Below, in pieces: positions 13,913-27,035 of a stretch of DNA of 64,000 bases. The position numbers and the translations under genes were made by a program. How positions within the stretch are numbered: position 1 is the first letter of the stretch; each line of letters begins with the position of its first letter. The DNA is taken from positions 13,425,563-13,489,562 of the forward strand of contig NC_071348.1 of assembly GCF_027744825.2 (NCBI RefSeq), read 5' to 3'. Under the pieces are notes generated by a model that made no database searches, was not told where the DNA came from, and saw only the letters and a list, made by a program, of their open reading frames with translations. The stretch comes from Synchiropus splendidus (taxonomy: Eukaryota > Chordata > Actinopteri > Syngnathiformes > Callionymidae).

Positions 13913-14707
13913 CATGGATGGCCGACATGGACAAAAAAAAGTTATAAATGCGCGATAAATATATTTTCATTCTATTCCATTTGTTGGACATACTACAGTC
14001 TCTCTTGAAACTGTTTTATGATTATTAGTGGAGTTCTTTGTCTTGTGTGATAAAAAACCTTTTCACAATTCTCTGTCCTAAAAGGGTTGTTTTTCGTTGC
14101 CTTATTGAAGATTTCTCTAATACTTCGACCGCTTTAGAATTTGTTGATGGTCCCTAACTGATGCCGGGTTGTAGCATTAGCGCTGTCTGTGAGAGTGTGT
14201 CCGCGATCAGTGAACCCTGATGGGGACGCGGAAGAGGACGACGCCACCGCCAATACCGGAGCGGAGGCCCGTCCAATATCCAACTATTTTCACCAGGGTG
14301 TTTGGCCGAGGTGCCAGCGCAGCAGGAGACCTGCATGTGTTGATGTGAACCAAGGCAGGCGACCGCATCAGAGAACCTATGAGGACCACTCCATCTAATA
14401 CAATAAACACACATCCAGCGACTCAGAGTCGACCAGTGTCATTATCAAAGGTTCCCTAAAATAATTTAAAAACTACGATAGTGAACCAAAGTCCGCCACA
14501 CTCTCCACAACTGTCACACGCTGGTGTCGGCTGTTAAATGCCGCAGAACTGAAGAGCGCTGTGCACCGTCGTGGTCTCGTCATGTTCACGTGTGCAGGAC
14601 CAATGCAGCGAGTGAGCCGCGTGTTTATCGAATTTATCGTGAGATGCAGAAATGTCAAAGTTGAGTTTGGCGGTATATCATGTACGATAAGTTATCGCAC
14701 ACATCTA
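13913..14707 (+). mobile_element. Non-autonomous hAT element, copy 1 (795 bases)
   Basis: The ends are CATGGATGGCCGACATGGAC on the left and ...GATAAGTTATCGCACACATCTA on the right (reverse complement TAGATGTGTGCGATAAC). The interior aligns in reverse complement with 45904-46594. Shared landmarks include cgataaatatattttcattctattcca, ttgatggtccctaactgatg, catgtgttgatgtgaaccaaggcag, tcatgttcacgtg and gcgataacttatc. Both copies have recognisable 8-base target duplications, which supports hAT membership. No transposase frame is present; short open frames in it are incidental. Orientation is arbitrary, defined as opposite to copy 2. Confidence 0.85.
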
Positions 14708-14715
14708 GCTCTTAC
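14708..14715. repeat. Right 8-base target site duplication, GCTCTTAC
   Basis: Pairs with GCTCTTAT at 13905-13912, one mismatch. Confidence 0.7.
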
Positions 14716-17700
14716 TAAACAAAATCATTTGAATAAAATCACCTTTTGTTTGCTTTGGTTTTAGAACATGATTTGACTCACTCAACAAGGGGTTACAGTG
14801 CGTTGCTTGGCTGCACACGTTTCCAGCATGCCATGTCTGTTGTACGGTTTTGCAGTTGCAGACACACAGAGGTTTCCTCACTTGCTGCCCTGCCTCTTTG
14901 ATTCTGGGGAACAATGTTAGCGAAATATAATATCTGTGGGTCCATATCAGTGCAGACTGACATTCTTTCTTTTATTTCTTTTATAGAATAAATACTGGAT
15001 TGCATGATAGTCAACAGCCTGTTGGTGATAATGCTGGCAACAACATATACTATGCACCTCTACCTGACACTGTCCTTTTACTGTGGTATAGAAATAATAA
15101 CAAAAAGTCAAGCGTGAAGTAAATGATAAAACCGGTTCTACATATAGCTGCCGGACACAAAGTGTAAAGCTATGGTGCTGTTTTTTGGTTGTTAAATTAT
15201 GCCAAACATCCTTGAGAAACAATGGTGAATATGAGGGTTCAGGTTAGACGTCTTCAAGGGCACAAGGTTTTCCGTGTACTGGAAGTTTTTTTTTCTATGA
15301 GCTGTGTGTCTGTTCTATTAACTATACTTGACTTCTTTTATCTGTGTCCCAGCAAGCCCCACCTGTGTAAGTGGGTTAAGGAGAAAATGGACCCTTAAAT
15401 ACACACACTGAGATAGCCTCTTGGCTATAATGAAAAGGGCACTGGCAAAGCAAACACACCAACCAATAAATCAGACTTGGCTTTGAGAATCTATCACTTA
15501 AAAGTGGGTCACACATCTGATGCTAGATACTTTAGCAGTCCTCACTTTTCGCCCAATGATGTGAAGGTCAGCGCTGGATGGGTGAACTGCTTCTCCCAGA
15601 CGCGCTCTTTTTGTCCTCTAGTGTTTGACTACAGGGCGGTTGACGGAAGGGGCCGACAGAGGCAGCAGCCGACAGCACACATGGATGAAACATGCCACGC
15701 CAACCTGCTCCAATACTGAATTATTTAAACCGCAGAAAGAAAAGAGAAGATGGAGCGCAGCGAGATTTGAGACGTAGTGTAGCTAAATAGCATGTATGAG
15801 CCACTGTTGGTTTCATTGACTCTGTGAACTGGTTTAAAATGTTCTATACTTGGTTACACTCCCATCTGCTATCATTCACCCCATCATCAGTAGGTCCCAT
15901 TTCCCTTTCCCCTCGACGCACCTCCACCTTCGCCTCTCTCTCTTCCCTCCGATGCTCCTTCCACCAGCATTTCACTCACTTCGCCCTCCCTCCTCATCGC
16001 TCTGTTTATCTAAGCACTTTCACGGTCACTGCTTTGGAATCCCAGGAGCCTAAACTGCCCCTTCACTCTCTCCCTCCCTTTCCTCACGGCCCATCCACGC
16101 TTCTCTCTCACTCGCCATCTTTCTCCGTCACAACCGTTAAGGTTCATATCGGCCTGTGCATCAGGGGGTATGGAAGGTTCCCCTTATTAACCCTCCAGGC
16201 AGCCAGCTTTGTCCTGCTCTAGTCACGCACAGCCACCCAGTGGCCCCGCCTTCACGCACATCAACACTTACACACACTATCTGGGGGACACTTACATTGT
16301 TGTCCAATCAGTTCCACTACAAAGTAGAAATTCCCTTTGAGGACGTGTGGTATTGAACTTCCACTTGTTTTCCATTCCAAGTATTGTACTCCGCTTTTGC
16401 TTGGTTCAACTAAAGTTATTGTGGTTTCAGTGCTTAACGTCCCTGAATATATTTTTCCAAAAAGTTCCACAACATCGACGATGGGTTGAGACGTTGAAGA
16501 AGGGGGGGCGAGGAAGGAAACGGAAAGGGTCAAGAGGAGAAGTGCAGATACCCGTCTCATGTGGCGCTAACAACAGCCGGACTCTAGGCTGGGATTATCT
16601 GATTAATTTGGGATTAAAGTTGACTGGCTGCCTCTTTAAGTAAAGAGCGGCGATGACCTAAAATGACAAGATTAACACAGTGGAAGATATAGAATGTGTG
16701 TGTGTTTATGTCTGCACAGCAAGACAAAGCCTGTTGAAAATCCGCTTTACTCAAATAAAAATGCAACCACAAGCTTGCAATACCAGGAAATATATAGGAT
16801 CTATATTTAAGATTTCAAATGCCTTTTGGGAAGATCACTAGAGCTCTTCTTGTGCTTTGAACTTCCATACAAGACCACTTGGTATTTCCTATGCTTTCAA
16901 TTCCATTTATTGGCCTTTGCAGGAAGTTTACTCTTTTCTTCATGGGTCATGTGACCTTCATTTGGAGAAGATGTTTTGGTTTTCAGAACCTGAATGCATT
17001 CCACTTGCGATGAAATGTGGTTAAAAAGGATCACACTGTCAGAGGAAAAAAAAAGAAAAAGATCTGAGCAAAGTTCACAATTTTCTATTAAAATCTACAC
17101 CTGAAGTTTAACAATTATTCTTCAGCTGAAGTTCTTCCTTTGTACTGCATATTAATCCTCTTTTTATCCCAGCAGTCCTCGTGGTTGCGGCCAACATCCC
17201 ACAAAATAACCTCTTTGGTATCGGTAATTGAGCCAGCAACTTTCCAGTTACTTGCTGAGACTTGAGTTGTGTATTTAGAAAACAAAAAAAAACCACCAGG
17301 AACCTTCTAAAAGTGGAAAGAAGGGAGAGAGAAATGGCTTCTTCTTCCTTCATTTGTCATTGCTAGTCCGTTGGTAGAACCCGGATTAATTCTGCTACAT
17401 CACATCATACACAGGGCACGTCTGCCCTAATGTTTTCTGAAACACGGTGTGTACAAGAACTCCATTTCCAGCTGAAAAGAAGAGCAATGAGATTCATGAG
17501 TTCTTCTGCTACAAGGGCACATCTATGGAGATTTGGGAGAGGGCTATTTCCCCTCTCGCATTCAGCACAAAAACACCGCTCCAGATGCGCTCAGACTCTG
17601 AATTGCAACCATCTGATCTTTCTGATAGACACAACAAGGTAGGATTCTGGATGGTGAAAAAGATCAGCTGGGTCAAAGCACGAGTTGTTTTGAGTCCAAT

Positions 17701-17999
17701 AAACAACTAAACTTGAGGTGTTTTCTCCACATGATCTTCATTCAACTGCTGTGGAAACACAATCACAAGATTGATGCCAACAACACCTAAAAGAAGAGGA
17801 GTCGTAGTTGGACAATTGTGAGCGAGGAGGCAGCAGTGCTTAAGTTCTCTGCTTTACTGGAAGCGTTCGACAAAATCACTGTATCATTTGGTGCTCAAAT
17901 ATACAGTAGGTTCAATAAAAAGGTTTGGTCTATAGTTGCAGCATTATTCTTATTTATTTTAAATGTATTTTCTTATACTTTTTAATAACCACCACCGAG
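14716..17999. other. Intron 1 DNA; C/T-rich stretch and one unexplained open frame
   Basis: C/T-rich near 15880-16130. The only frame worth noting is at 16261-16560 on the minus strand, listed separately. Confidence 0.35.
16261..16560 (-). CDS. Unrecognised 99-residue open frame with signal-peptide-like start
   Basis: Opens with MRRVSALLLLTLSVSFLAPP, which looks like a secretory signal peptide, and ends in a short cysteine-containing tail (QCKCPPDSVCKC). I do not recognise the family. It lies inside the ephrin intron on the same strand as the ephrin gene. Part of its start is encoded by C/T-rich DNA, which by chance favours Leu/Ser/Pro residues. A gtaagt within its final codons could act as a splice donor. 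A chance frame is at least as likely as a gene. Confidence 0.15.
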   Translation of the reverse strand: MRRVSALLLLTLSVSFLAPPSSTSQPIVDVVELFGKIYSGTLSTETTITLVEPSKSGVQYLEWKTSGSSIPHVLKGNFYFVVELIGQQCKCPPDSVCKC

Positions 18000-18675
18000 G
18001 AGGAAATGCTTTTGACAGCGATGATTTGTCTGCTTCACTGTGTTGAAAATAACTTGGCTAAACTACTCAAGAAAAAAGACAACTGAATTGCAGTTTGTAA
18101 AGTTCACAGACAGACTCAGATGCTGCATCAAAACAAGACGCTTGGCCTCAAATCACTGCACCAAAATCGACCAAGAGGCTAACAAACTAATGCTAATGGA
18201 GTCCATTGTTTTGGACAAGCAGCAGAGTTGTGTTGTTGAGGACTGGAGGTGCACTATCAGAAGCCAATAGCACCTGAACCCCACATACTCAATCCCTGCA
18301 CATGTAGTCGATGAAAAGAGGAGCTATGTGTCAGGTTATAAGGCAACATTCCTCCATTTAACAAGTGAAGTTTGCATTGTGGGTTTATATCCGTTCATTG
18401 AAAAGGGACTAAAATGTATTTATTTCATATTAAGTACATTAGTACTAAGCCTTTTTATTGTTTTTCATTTCCTTTAAAAGTTGCAATGTTGTCTACACAG
18501 TATTATTGTTATTTAATAGGCTCATGTAGTTAATCGAAAAAAGTGACTTTTGTGTGTGATTTAGTGAAGAAAAAAAAAAAAAAAAAAGGTATTGGCCTGT
18601 TGGGACGAGGAAAAAAAAGGCAATCGTATAGGCCAAAAAAAAAAAAAATGCTGATTGGAGCACCCTTAGTTGATG
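18000..18675 (+). mobile_element. hAT-like interspersed repeat, copy A
   Basis: Parallels 21030-21580 in the same orientation. Shared blocks are aaacaagacgctt..cctcaaatcactgaaccaaa-type sequence, gctaatg, attgttttggac(a/g)agcagc, tgttgttga, cacctg(a/g)acccc, atactcaatccctg and ttcattgaaaaggg. It closes with CTGATTGGAGCACCCTTA (18652-18669), the reverse complement of a TAAGGGTGCTCC-type terminus seen in fish hAT repeats. Two poly(A) runs lie inside it. No intact frame. Confidence 0.6.
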
Positions 18676-18984
18676 ACGAATGAATGCTTGAAGAGCAAAT
18701 GTGATGTCAACCACAACGGCGCAGACCACATCTGGGCCATTCACTGCACAGCTTATTATTTATTAGGAACATTTCTAACTCATTTCCTTGGAAGTGTCAT
18801 TATTTACTTGTGATTTATTTGTGACACAAATGGGTGTCTTCCTTCCTTTTTTTTGAAGGCTGCTGCATGGATACTGGGACGTAGCTCTAGCTGGAGCATC
18901 ACTCACATTGTTGGAAAATGAGGATAAAAATGGGGGTATGAACGGACTAAATAAAATGAAACCTGACAAGTAGATTGCACAACT

Positions 18985-19045
18985 ATCGCCTCTATTTATT
19001 TTATTTTATTTTACAGCACTTTATTCCGAAGCACTTTCCTAGTTG
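18985..19045 (+). mobile_element. Rex1/L2-group LINE 3' fragment
   Basis: ttattttattttatttt followed by agcactttattccgaagcactttcctagttggtgg parallels the minus-strand 3' end of the LINE at 52470-53236 (cactttattccaaagcactttcctagttggtgg). A small orphan 3' piece of the same family. Confidence 0.65.
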
Positions 19046-21029
19046 GTGGCGCTTAGCGGTGCAAATGTAGAAACAAGGCAATGGACTGAAACATCTCAAT
19101 ATTAAAGGAAGGGTTGATCATGCTACATTTTGAATTAAAAAGTGAAACCCCTTTCATCGGACTAAGGTTGTTGCTGGAGAGAGAGTGGAGAGGGAAGGGG
19201 CGGGACAAATAGCGGTTGAGTTTGACAGTCCAATAATCTGAATGAGCCACTTAAAATAGTAGGACAGTGTTCAAGTCTGTGTTCCTCAGGTGACAATACC
19301 TTTCTGAAATGCATGTAAGACAATTTAATGTGTGAATGGGAATTAAGAAATACTGCAAAAGGAAGTCCAAAAAAAAAAAAAATCTCTCACCCCACCTTTA
19401 GGTACAATGCTAATGCAGGGAAGGGCAGTTGAAGGTTTTTTTGATCTGCACCTGTAGGATTCAATTTCCTGCTCTGCATGCTAACCAGTCAAGAATCAGG
19501 AGAGCATCTTAGCATTCCAAAAAAAAAGCACTGGGAAGCACCACACTGAGATGAAAAGCATGACGTGACACCACCTATGTGTGGTGCGATCAGCTGTCCG
19601 ATCAAATAACTCTCTTTCACACACATTTATTCGAGCCGTCTTCTGGGCAAGGTAAGAAACATGTAGGGAAAATAGCGGCTAATTTAGCGGGAGCATCACG
19701 CTGGGCATTACAGCGAAGCCCCAGAATCATGTGGCGGCGGTTATTGCGCCAGAATAACATTTAAGCAGACTCACGCTGACACTGAACCAATGGCATTTCA
19801 GATTCTTTGGGGGGGGGGGAAGCAGGCACAGACTTGTTAAAAAAGTTTCTTTCTCCATTATCCGTGGAGTTAATTTACAAGACTCTCCGATATGGACTGG
19901 AGATCAGGAAGTACCGGCGCTGCCGGGCTCACCTGCGAGTGTGTGTTTGTAGGGGGCACTGAAAGAGGAGTTTTCTCCTAATGCCTGCGTGTGACAGTGA
20001 TAGTAATACCTGCTGACATCTTTTATTCCCTCTCTCCCTCTCACCTCATCCCTCATTCCCTTGAGACCTTTCAGGGCTGCATTGGGACTTGAAATCTGTT
20101 GACTCTTTCCCTGCCATCCTCTCCTTAACACATTCTCCAACTCCCTCGCCAGCTGAAGCAGGTCCCCCCTCATCTCTGGGGAATGGCATAAAAAATGTTT
20201 GTGCGTGGTGTGAGCATGCCGGCACACAAGACACTACAAAATAGTTTTTCCAAATATATTGGGTCTGTGTCTGCTATCGTGGTGCTGCAATGCCAAATAT
20301 GAAATTAATTTTTGTCCAACCTAATCCCGCTGAATACATCCACTTCTTGTTGCCATGTCTTTCATCACAACACATATTACTTAATGCAAAACAGCTCCTT
20401 TCTTCCAACACAGAGCAACACAGGATTTTGTCATTTTTCCTGGCAAGGCAAGGCGCCTCATTTATTCGCCAGCAGTGGCGCTCATCATGACAAAAAAAAA
20501 ATGCCACCATAGTTCTTCAGTTAAACCTGTGATTTTCAATTGCATGATTGTAAACAATAATTAGACAATAAATAACATCTTGGAAACTCAGCCAAGCATG
20601 AAATCAGAGTGTTGGTTGTGCTTTCACTGCAATTTACTATTTCAGGATTGTTTCACTGCAGAGTTAGCACTTTCCTTAAACTGGTCATAAATTGTATTTA
20701 ACTTCCGTCAGTACAATTGTGTTTAAGTCCAAGAGCTGGAATCTTTATTATGACTACAGTGAAACAACAAACGCTCACAAGGAAAACATTTTTCATTAGC
20801 ACAGTGCCGCCCTTAGAGAGACACTTGGTGAACCACAGTGTTTGTCCACATCTTTTGGAGATGTAGTAAGACCAACAAGGAAGTCTTCTGACAAAATGAT
20901 GGGACCAATGCAACAAAGTGTCCATTTGAGCTCTTGAGTAAATCAATTGGGCGGCCGATTTATCGCCACCGATATGTGCATTTATGATGACATCATGATC
21001 AAATGACATTTTTTATAAGATGCTATTTA

Positions 21030-21580
21030 TATTCACATGACAAGCAATGTTATTGCCCGTAAAAATGAGATCACAAATGACAAAACTAAGCAGCCATTTC
21101 TCCAAGCAGACAGCCAGCCATGATGGTGGTCATGGAAATGACACCCGTGTTGCACCCACAGAGTCAGCCTTCACGGTAAAACAAGACTCTTTGCGTCACA
21201 TCACTGAACCAAATTCGGGCCCCACCAATAGGCTAATGAAAGAAAGCTAAGCTAACGGAAACGAACTGCCGACAACTTTATTGTTTTGGACGAGCAGCCG
21301 TGTTCTGTTGTTGAAAAATGTACTGGCAGCAGCTAATAGAACACCTGGACCCCAGATACTCATTCCCTGGCAGGTACTGACAGGTGGTGGATAAACAGAG
21401 GAGCGGTCTGTTCATTGTTCATTGAAAAGGGTTATGAATTAAAAACAGTTCTTAAGATATTAATTTCATATTGAACAATGTACCCTTTTGCAATGTTTAT
21501 TTGCCCTTTACTTTGCTTTAAAAAGAAAAAACAATCTGCAAAAATTTGTATCGGCCTGTCAGGGCTTTAAAAAATTTGCC
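21030..21580 (+). mobile_element. hAT-like interspersed repeat, copy B
   Basis: Second copy of the repeat at 18000-18675, same orientation, diverged. It keeps aaacaagactctttgcgtcacatcactgaacc, attgttttggacgagcagcc, gttgttgaaaaatg, cacctggaccccagatactcattccctgg and ttcattgaaaaggg, and fades near 21570 (tatcggcctgtcagggc). No coding frame survives. Confidence 0.6.
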
Positions 21581-21589
21581 CAAAAATAA

Positions 21590-21854
21590 CTCGAATGTAC
21601 AGAAAGCGAATTTGTATTAACCATATCAAAATGCAGCAGTCAAGTATCTATGTACTAAATATCCAGACTTCGCGATACTTCAGCATGTTGATATTTTTGT
21701 ACACCCTTAAATGTATAAATGAAAATTACATTTTATTGAGATTAAAAAACACAAAGCAAGAACATGTCAAATTGATAAACAGGCCGATAACCGATATCAA
21801 CCAGAAAATGTCCACGATAATTCATTGTGAGCGGATAATCGTCCAGCCCTATCA
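21590..21854 (-). mobile_element. TAGGGCTGGACGATTATC-type hAT-like repeat fragment
   Basis: Ends in gcggataatcgtccagccctatc (21831-21853). The reverse complement starts TAGGGCTGGACGATTATC, a common fish hAT-type terminus. Upstream it holds alternating gataaccgatatc-type sequence. The other end was not identified. Confidence 0.5.
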
Positions 21855-24800
21855 TCAAGAACACAATATTTCGTCCACAACTACCGCTGATTATAGGAAT
21901 GTATGACACGGCATGCTGTGTTGCCAAGCCTCTCTGAACTGAACCATACACCCATGTGTAAAACTGAAGGTCTGCAGCTCATATCTGGCCTGTGAAACAT
22001 TTAGATATGTCCAGTGGGTTGCTGACAGTGGGAGGTTTTTATCAAACATATGTACATTTAAACCGTTCAGTCTGGTTAGTTTGAGTTGATCTTAAACTTG
22101 TTTTACCCTCCTGTGTATTTTAGTCATCTATGGTGTGCTACAACCAGGAAGTGATAACTCTCTCAGCAAAAAATTTGCACATCTTTTACTGCAACAACTA
22201 ACTTCCTGTAAAAACAATCCAAATATCTTCAGTTTTCAGCTGGGCTGAATAAATGTTAGAAGAATTCAAGTGAAGGGTTAATAATCAATAAAAGTCTTTT
22301 AAGCGATATTAAGGAGGAGATGTAAGACAAAAACTTTAAAAAAAAAGAAAATTAAGAATATAATATAAAAGCATGAACATAGCTTCATGAATAAATAAAA
22401 AAGTCTGAAACTCATTCAATAATGTATATAATTTACTTTCAAGTTAATTTCATGCTCGGGGCAAAAGCAAAACTTTCCAGAGGAGCAGAGCAATGTCCTG
22501 GCATCCTGTGCATCATACAAGTTTGCTCAGCAAAATAAACATTCATAACCAAACCAAGAAACTTTGAATGAGTTCTGAGAGTCTGTGAGACTCCTATTTG
22601 GAAAAAAAAAAGATCAGACCAAACAGGGCAAATTAAAACCTTGTGGAATGATTGAAAAATGTGTCTCAGTGTTCTCCTGGTCGAGGGACATGGCTTGGTG
22701 TAATAATCCTGGTTCCAGCTGCAGCCTTTTACTCTGCCCGGGTCAATACTAATTCAATTTTCGGACTCAGGGAATTCCCATATTGCCTCTTGGCAGGATT
22801 TCTAAGCAGACGGCAGGAGAAGTACATGACGCTACATGTGTGTGTGCAGCTCTGTCCTTCCGCTGTGCAAGTGTGAATTCAATTCCACGACAAGAAATTG
22901 CAGCATTTTCGCGGAGCTGAAAAATGCGAGCACATTTTCGCTCCTCATGCTGCAATTTAATTGTTGTTGTCAGAGAAATGCACAGTTGGTCTGACACCTC
23001 CGACAATGCCAGCTCATTGTGCAGCATGAATGAACCAACACGCTCCCGCTCCAAACACCAACCGTCCTCAATCACCATGACCTCCCTCTTCACACACAGA
23101 CGGCTCAGCAGCCATCTTGTGCCAACGCTTGCCTGCACCGTGCCAAACCACAGGCAGAGCAAAAAGAATGAAGTTTAATTTCATTCCGCAGCTTCAACGC
23201 ACCGCATGGAGGCCTTCACACAACAGAAATCATTCCCGTTTGATACATGGTTATGCGGATATTTGCGGGTGCAACTGAGGATGGGCTCTGTCCATATACA
23301 GCCCGGTGATAATGCGAGTAGCCGGCGATAATATCTCGGTGTTAAATTGTTATCGATGGATTAAACAACCCGAGCAGGAGCAGAAAGACGCCGCCTCTTC
23401 ATGCTTGTTCACCACGTCTGCTTGGCAATCACACACTGTGACTGCTTGATCCTCTTTAATATAGATATTACTGCTCCACAGCCATCTATTTGTGTGGACT
23501 GACTCATACTCATTGTCTTTATTTCTTTAAACACAAGGCAGAATTCTCTCATTTTCTTCGGCTACCGCTCGAGAAAACAGTCTTGTGAACCTTTCTGAAA
23601 GGCAGTATGGCATGACATTTGACAGCAGTTGCACCAGGCCTGGCCTTCAATAGTCCCCACAGCTGAGAACATGCTTGCCTCCATCACAAGAGGAGACGGA
23701 ACAATGACCTGGTTCAGGTGAGAGGCCGGCGCAGCGGTTGGTGAATGGTCCGCCTGAGTCACATCACTTGAGATTGGGTGCTTCTATAGTCAACTCCACT
23801 TTTTATATAACTCATGCTGTGATTGAACAAGAAAGGGAATTAGCGTTCAATCAGGGTGACTTGCTCGCGCAAGAGTCAAAACATCGGGTTGCGAGTGGTT
23901 TAAAAGATCATGAAACTGAAATGAATGAACTTTAAAGAACATAGTAAGGCATTTCTGTTTAACAGAGACCTACACAGAATACATTCCCTGCTCCCTGTTG
24001 CTCATAGATCATGTGTAGTGTGCCATTTATCATGATGAAGACCTGTCAAACTCAATAACACAAAAGACTACAACTTAAGACAGTCTGGCTTCTGGATTGA
24101 ACAATCCATGAATTTAACAGACAAAAATTGCAAAAACAGTTTGCAATATCCTTCTGATTCAATGTGCAGAGATTTTAAATTTGGGACACCGAATTGAGTC
24201 AAAACAAATCCTTCACCACTGACACAACGGAAAAGATAATAGATGGCAGAAAAATTGAGGAGAAAAGTTGTGATCATTTATGGTTCTAAAACAACATGGT
24301 GGGAAATGAGCCAGTGCTAGTTTTTAGCCCCTGAAAAAAACCTCCAGGCTGCAATGATTTGAAGAAAATATGCTTTATGTGTAAAATGCCATGAGCACTT
24401 GGAGTCCAAAGGACACAAGTCTCATTTTTTTATTATTATTATTATTATTTTTTTTTTAGGTGATGTTCTGTGAGTAGTTTCCTGGGTGGCAGTGTGCACT
24501 TATTGTTTTGTTACGGAGCTCCTCACAAGGGTGGAGACTGACAGGTAAAGGTGGGGAATGTGTGTGTGTGTGTGTGTGACTGGAGTTGTTCAGTGGCTCA
24601 GTAATACGGTGAATAAAAAACGGTAAAAGACAGGGTCGGGGTGTACTGTGTCAGAAATAGCATTGAGAGAGATGGATCTCGCAGTGTTTACGTCCACCAC
24701 GTACAGTCTTTGGGTTCCCTTCAAGCTTAGCCATTTAAATCATCGGAACTTGGACATTTATGAATCGATTCAGAACCTTTGCGGCAATATTTGCGAGCAA

Positions 24801-26265
24801 AGGTGAGTGTTTGGTGTTGCACATGACGTCATCTCAACAAGGTGGGAGTGAATCGGTTGACCGATATGCCGCATAGAGTGGTGGGCAAAAGGAGCCTTAA
24901 GTGAGTGGTGCAATTCTCTCAACATAGACTGGTGTGAATTAAATAAGCATTGAATTGACTATTTAATGATCAAGGTGCTACATAGATTGACTTGTCCACA
25001 TTTGTCCCTCAAACCTTGAAAGAGAAAAAAACTTCCCAGATGATTCCATTATATTTCTGTTTAAGTGAAAGCATAAGGAGAGTGAGTCCAGAGCTGAGAA
25101 CTAACCTGATTCTTGACTCCACACTAGCGTCACACCCCTGACAAACACACACCTTCATGCCATTGTTCCAAGTAAATGAACTCTAACAATGCCACCAAGA
25201 GTCAATTCAAATCCGCACAAATCTCCTGTTGTCAGACGGAGACAGAGCAGCACACAAAGTCAACCCATCTGCAGTTTACCTTTCAGATAATTCACTCAGC
25301 GGCACAAACAAACAGATTTAGGTGCACAATCACGCCCACCATCTAAAGATCACGGCAGAGCAGTTTGACAGCAGACAGTGACCATGAAAGACCACAAGAG
25401 ACACAAGAGCCGGAAGACAGGAGTGTGGGGAGGGTGCTACTTTGTTCGAAAGACAAGGAATAAAGTGGTAATTACCGCGCCGTGGGTTTGTTGATGATAG
25501 TTCAGCCAGGTTCACCATGTTAATCATTTACCAAGGGAAGACGGAGATTAGTGCTCAGACATTGAGACGTGATAGCAGGCGGCTTGGGAAATGCATTCAT
25601 TTGCATGCACACGACAAAGGAGGACCACACACGGGCAGGGCAGTGGCTGAAGTCGTTTGAAATGCTCACGCTCAGATGTGCCAGCGTCTCATCTGAATAG
25701 AAACCATCAAAGGCGCTGCAATTATCTACATGTGTTTAAAGGTGTGGAAATTGATTGACTTGGAATTTTCTCTGCGCTCATGCAGCAGATGCTGCTGGAT
25801 AATCGAATCCGAGATAACACGCAAGGTAGGAGCGTGTTGAAGGAGCAGCACGAATATTAGTCTGGCAAAGTGCATACAATTATGTTTTATACGCCTGCAG
25901 TGAGGCTGCACTAAAGCATGTAGCTACAAACTAACTGTGGAGGCCTTGTTAGTTTTGAGATTCACTCTCACCAGAGGTGTCACATTGAATCACGTAACTT
26001 GAACTGTTGCATTGCATTGTGAGACTAGTGTCAGTACTGCCCTTCAGCACGTGATCAGTATTTTGCTTGTTTTATGGTGCTATTTTGTATCAGAAAGCGA
26101 GAACATTTCGGAAAAGTCAGAAAAAGAATTATTAATTTTGGTTGTATTTTTTCTTTTTAAAATTCTGTGAAGTAGTTTTAGGTCACAAGTCATGAAAGTA
26201 AACTTGCTACAGCCTCATGAGCATAATATGTTGAGGTTTCTTTTGCATCCAGCCAATAACAAACC
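21855..26265. other. Intron 1 DNA; simple repeats only
   Basis: Holds (TTA)n plus poly(T) at about 24425-24460 and a (TG)n run at about 24560-24579. No gene or transposon end was recognised elsewhere in this stretch. Confidence 0.35.
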
Positions 26266-26269
26266 TGAG

Positions 26270-26475
26270 TGCTTCCTGTGCAAATACAATGGAGGCAGGT
26301 CTGCATGTTCTCCCTGGGTTTGGGTGGGCTTCCTCTGGCCACCTTCTTCCCCCCTCACAGTCCAAATGGTGACTTGGTAAACAGTCTAAAGTGTGACTCA
26401 TTCGTGTCTCCAGTCTTCCAAGAGGGCAACTATCCTGGTTTGATGGGACAGCAACCAGCATATAATGGGCTCTGA
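26270..26475 (+). mobile_element. DANA/Mermaid-like SINE fragment (V-SINE group)
   Basis: Holds ggtctgcatgttctccctggg, gggtgggcttcctctggcc and ctcacagtccaaatggtgac, then a degenerate body. These are remnants of the conserved core of tRNA-derived DANA/Mermaid SINEs (GGAGTTTGCATGTTCTCCCC, GGTTTCCTCCGGGTGCTCC, CACAGTCCAAA). The tRNA head with its promoter boxes is missing. The family is from memory and the copy is old. Confidence 0.6.
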
Positions 26476-27035
26476 CTAAAGCAACTCTATTAGCCTCAAG
26501 TTAGAATGCATTCATTTACAAAGCATAAGAAAACTGTATGAATAGTTGGGCAGTAAAACAAGATGACTCACTTTCTTTTCAGTATCTAAACTTGCTGTAG
26601 CGCCCCAAATATATACGGCTTAAACGAGAGCCGCCAAGCCACCAGGAAAAATATCTCTTTTTAAAGATGACATCTCTACAGATCAAACATATTTAAATGA
26701 AGAGGAAACACCTAAAAAAACAGATGACATAAAGGGAGGTGGAGACGAACATTACGATTTTATCATATATATATTTTTTTCCTTTGTTGGATTCATGCCA
26801 CTACTTTCATATGTACTAAAAGCCTTTGTGTCATCTCCGCAGTTATAGCTATATTGGGTTTGAGGATATAATGTAATGCGGCATGGTTAGGAGGACATTT
26901 GGCGAAACATTTTTCTCGGAAAGACAAAAGAAAATAATGAATAAAAAATAGAGCCTAGTGCTGATCTTTTTTCTTTAAATGGGGCTGATCCAACGCTCCT
27001 GAAACTGGTGTTAAAAGGGAAGCTGGGAACCAGCG

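Noticed and set aside
19904..20234. 107-codon minus-strand frame (RELENVLRRGWQGKSQQ...) as an exon
   Set aside because: No recognised family and no convincing splice sites or motif; left out for lack of support.
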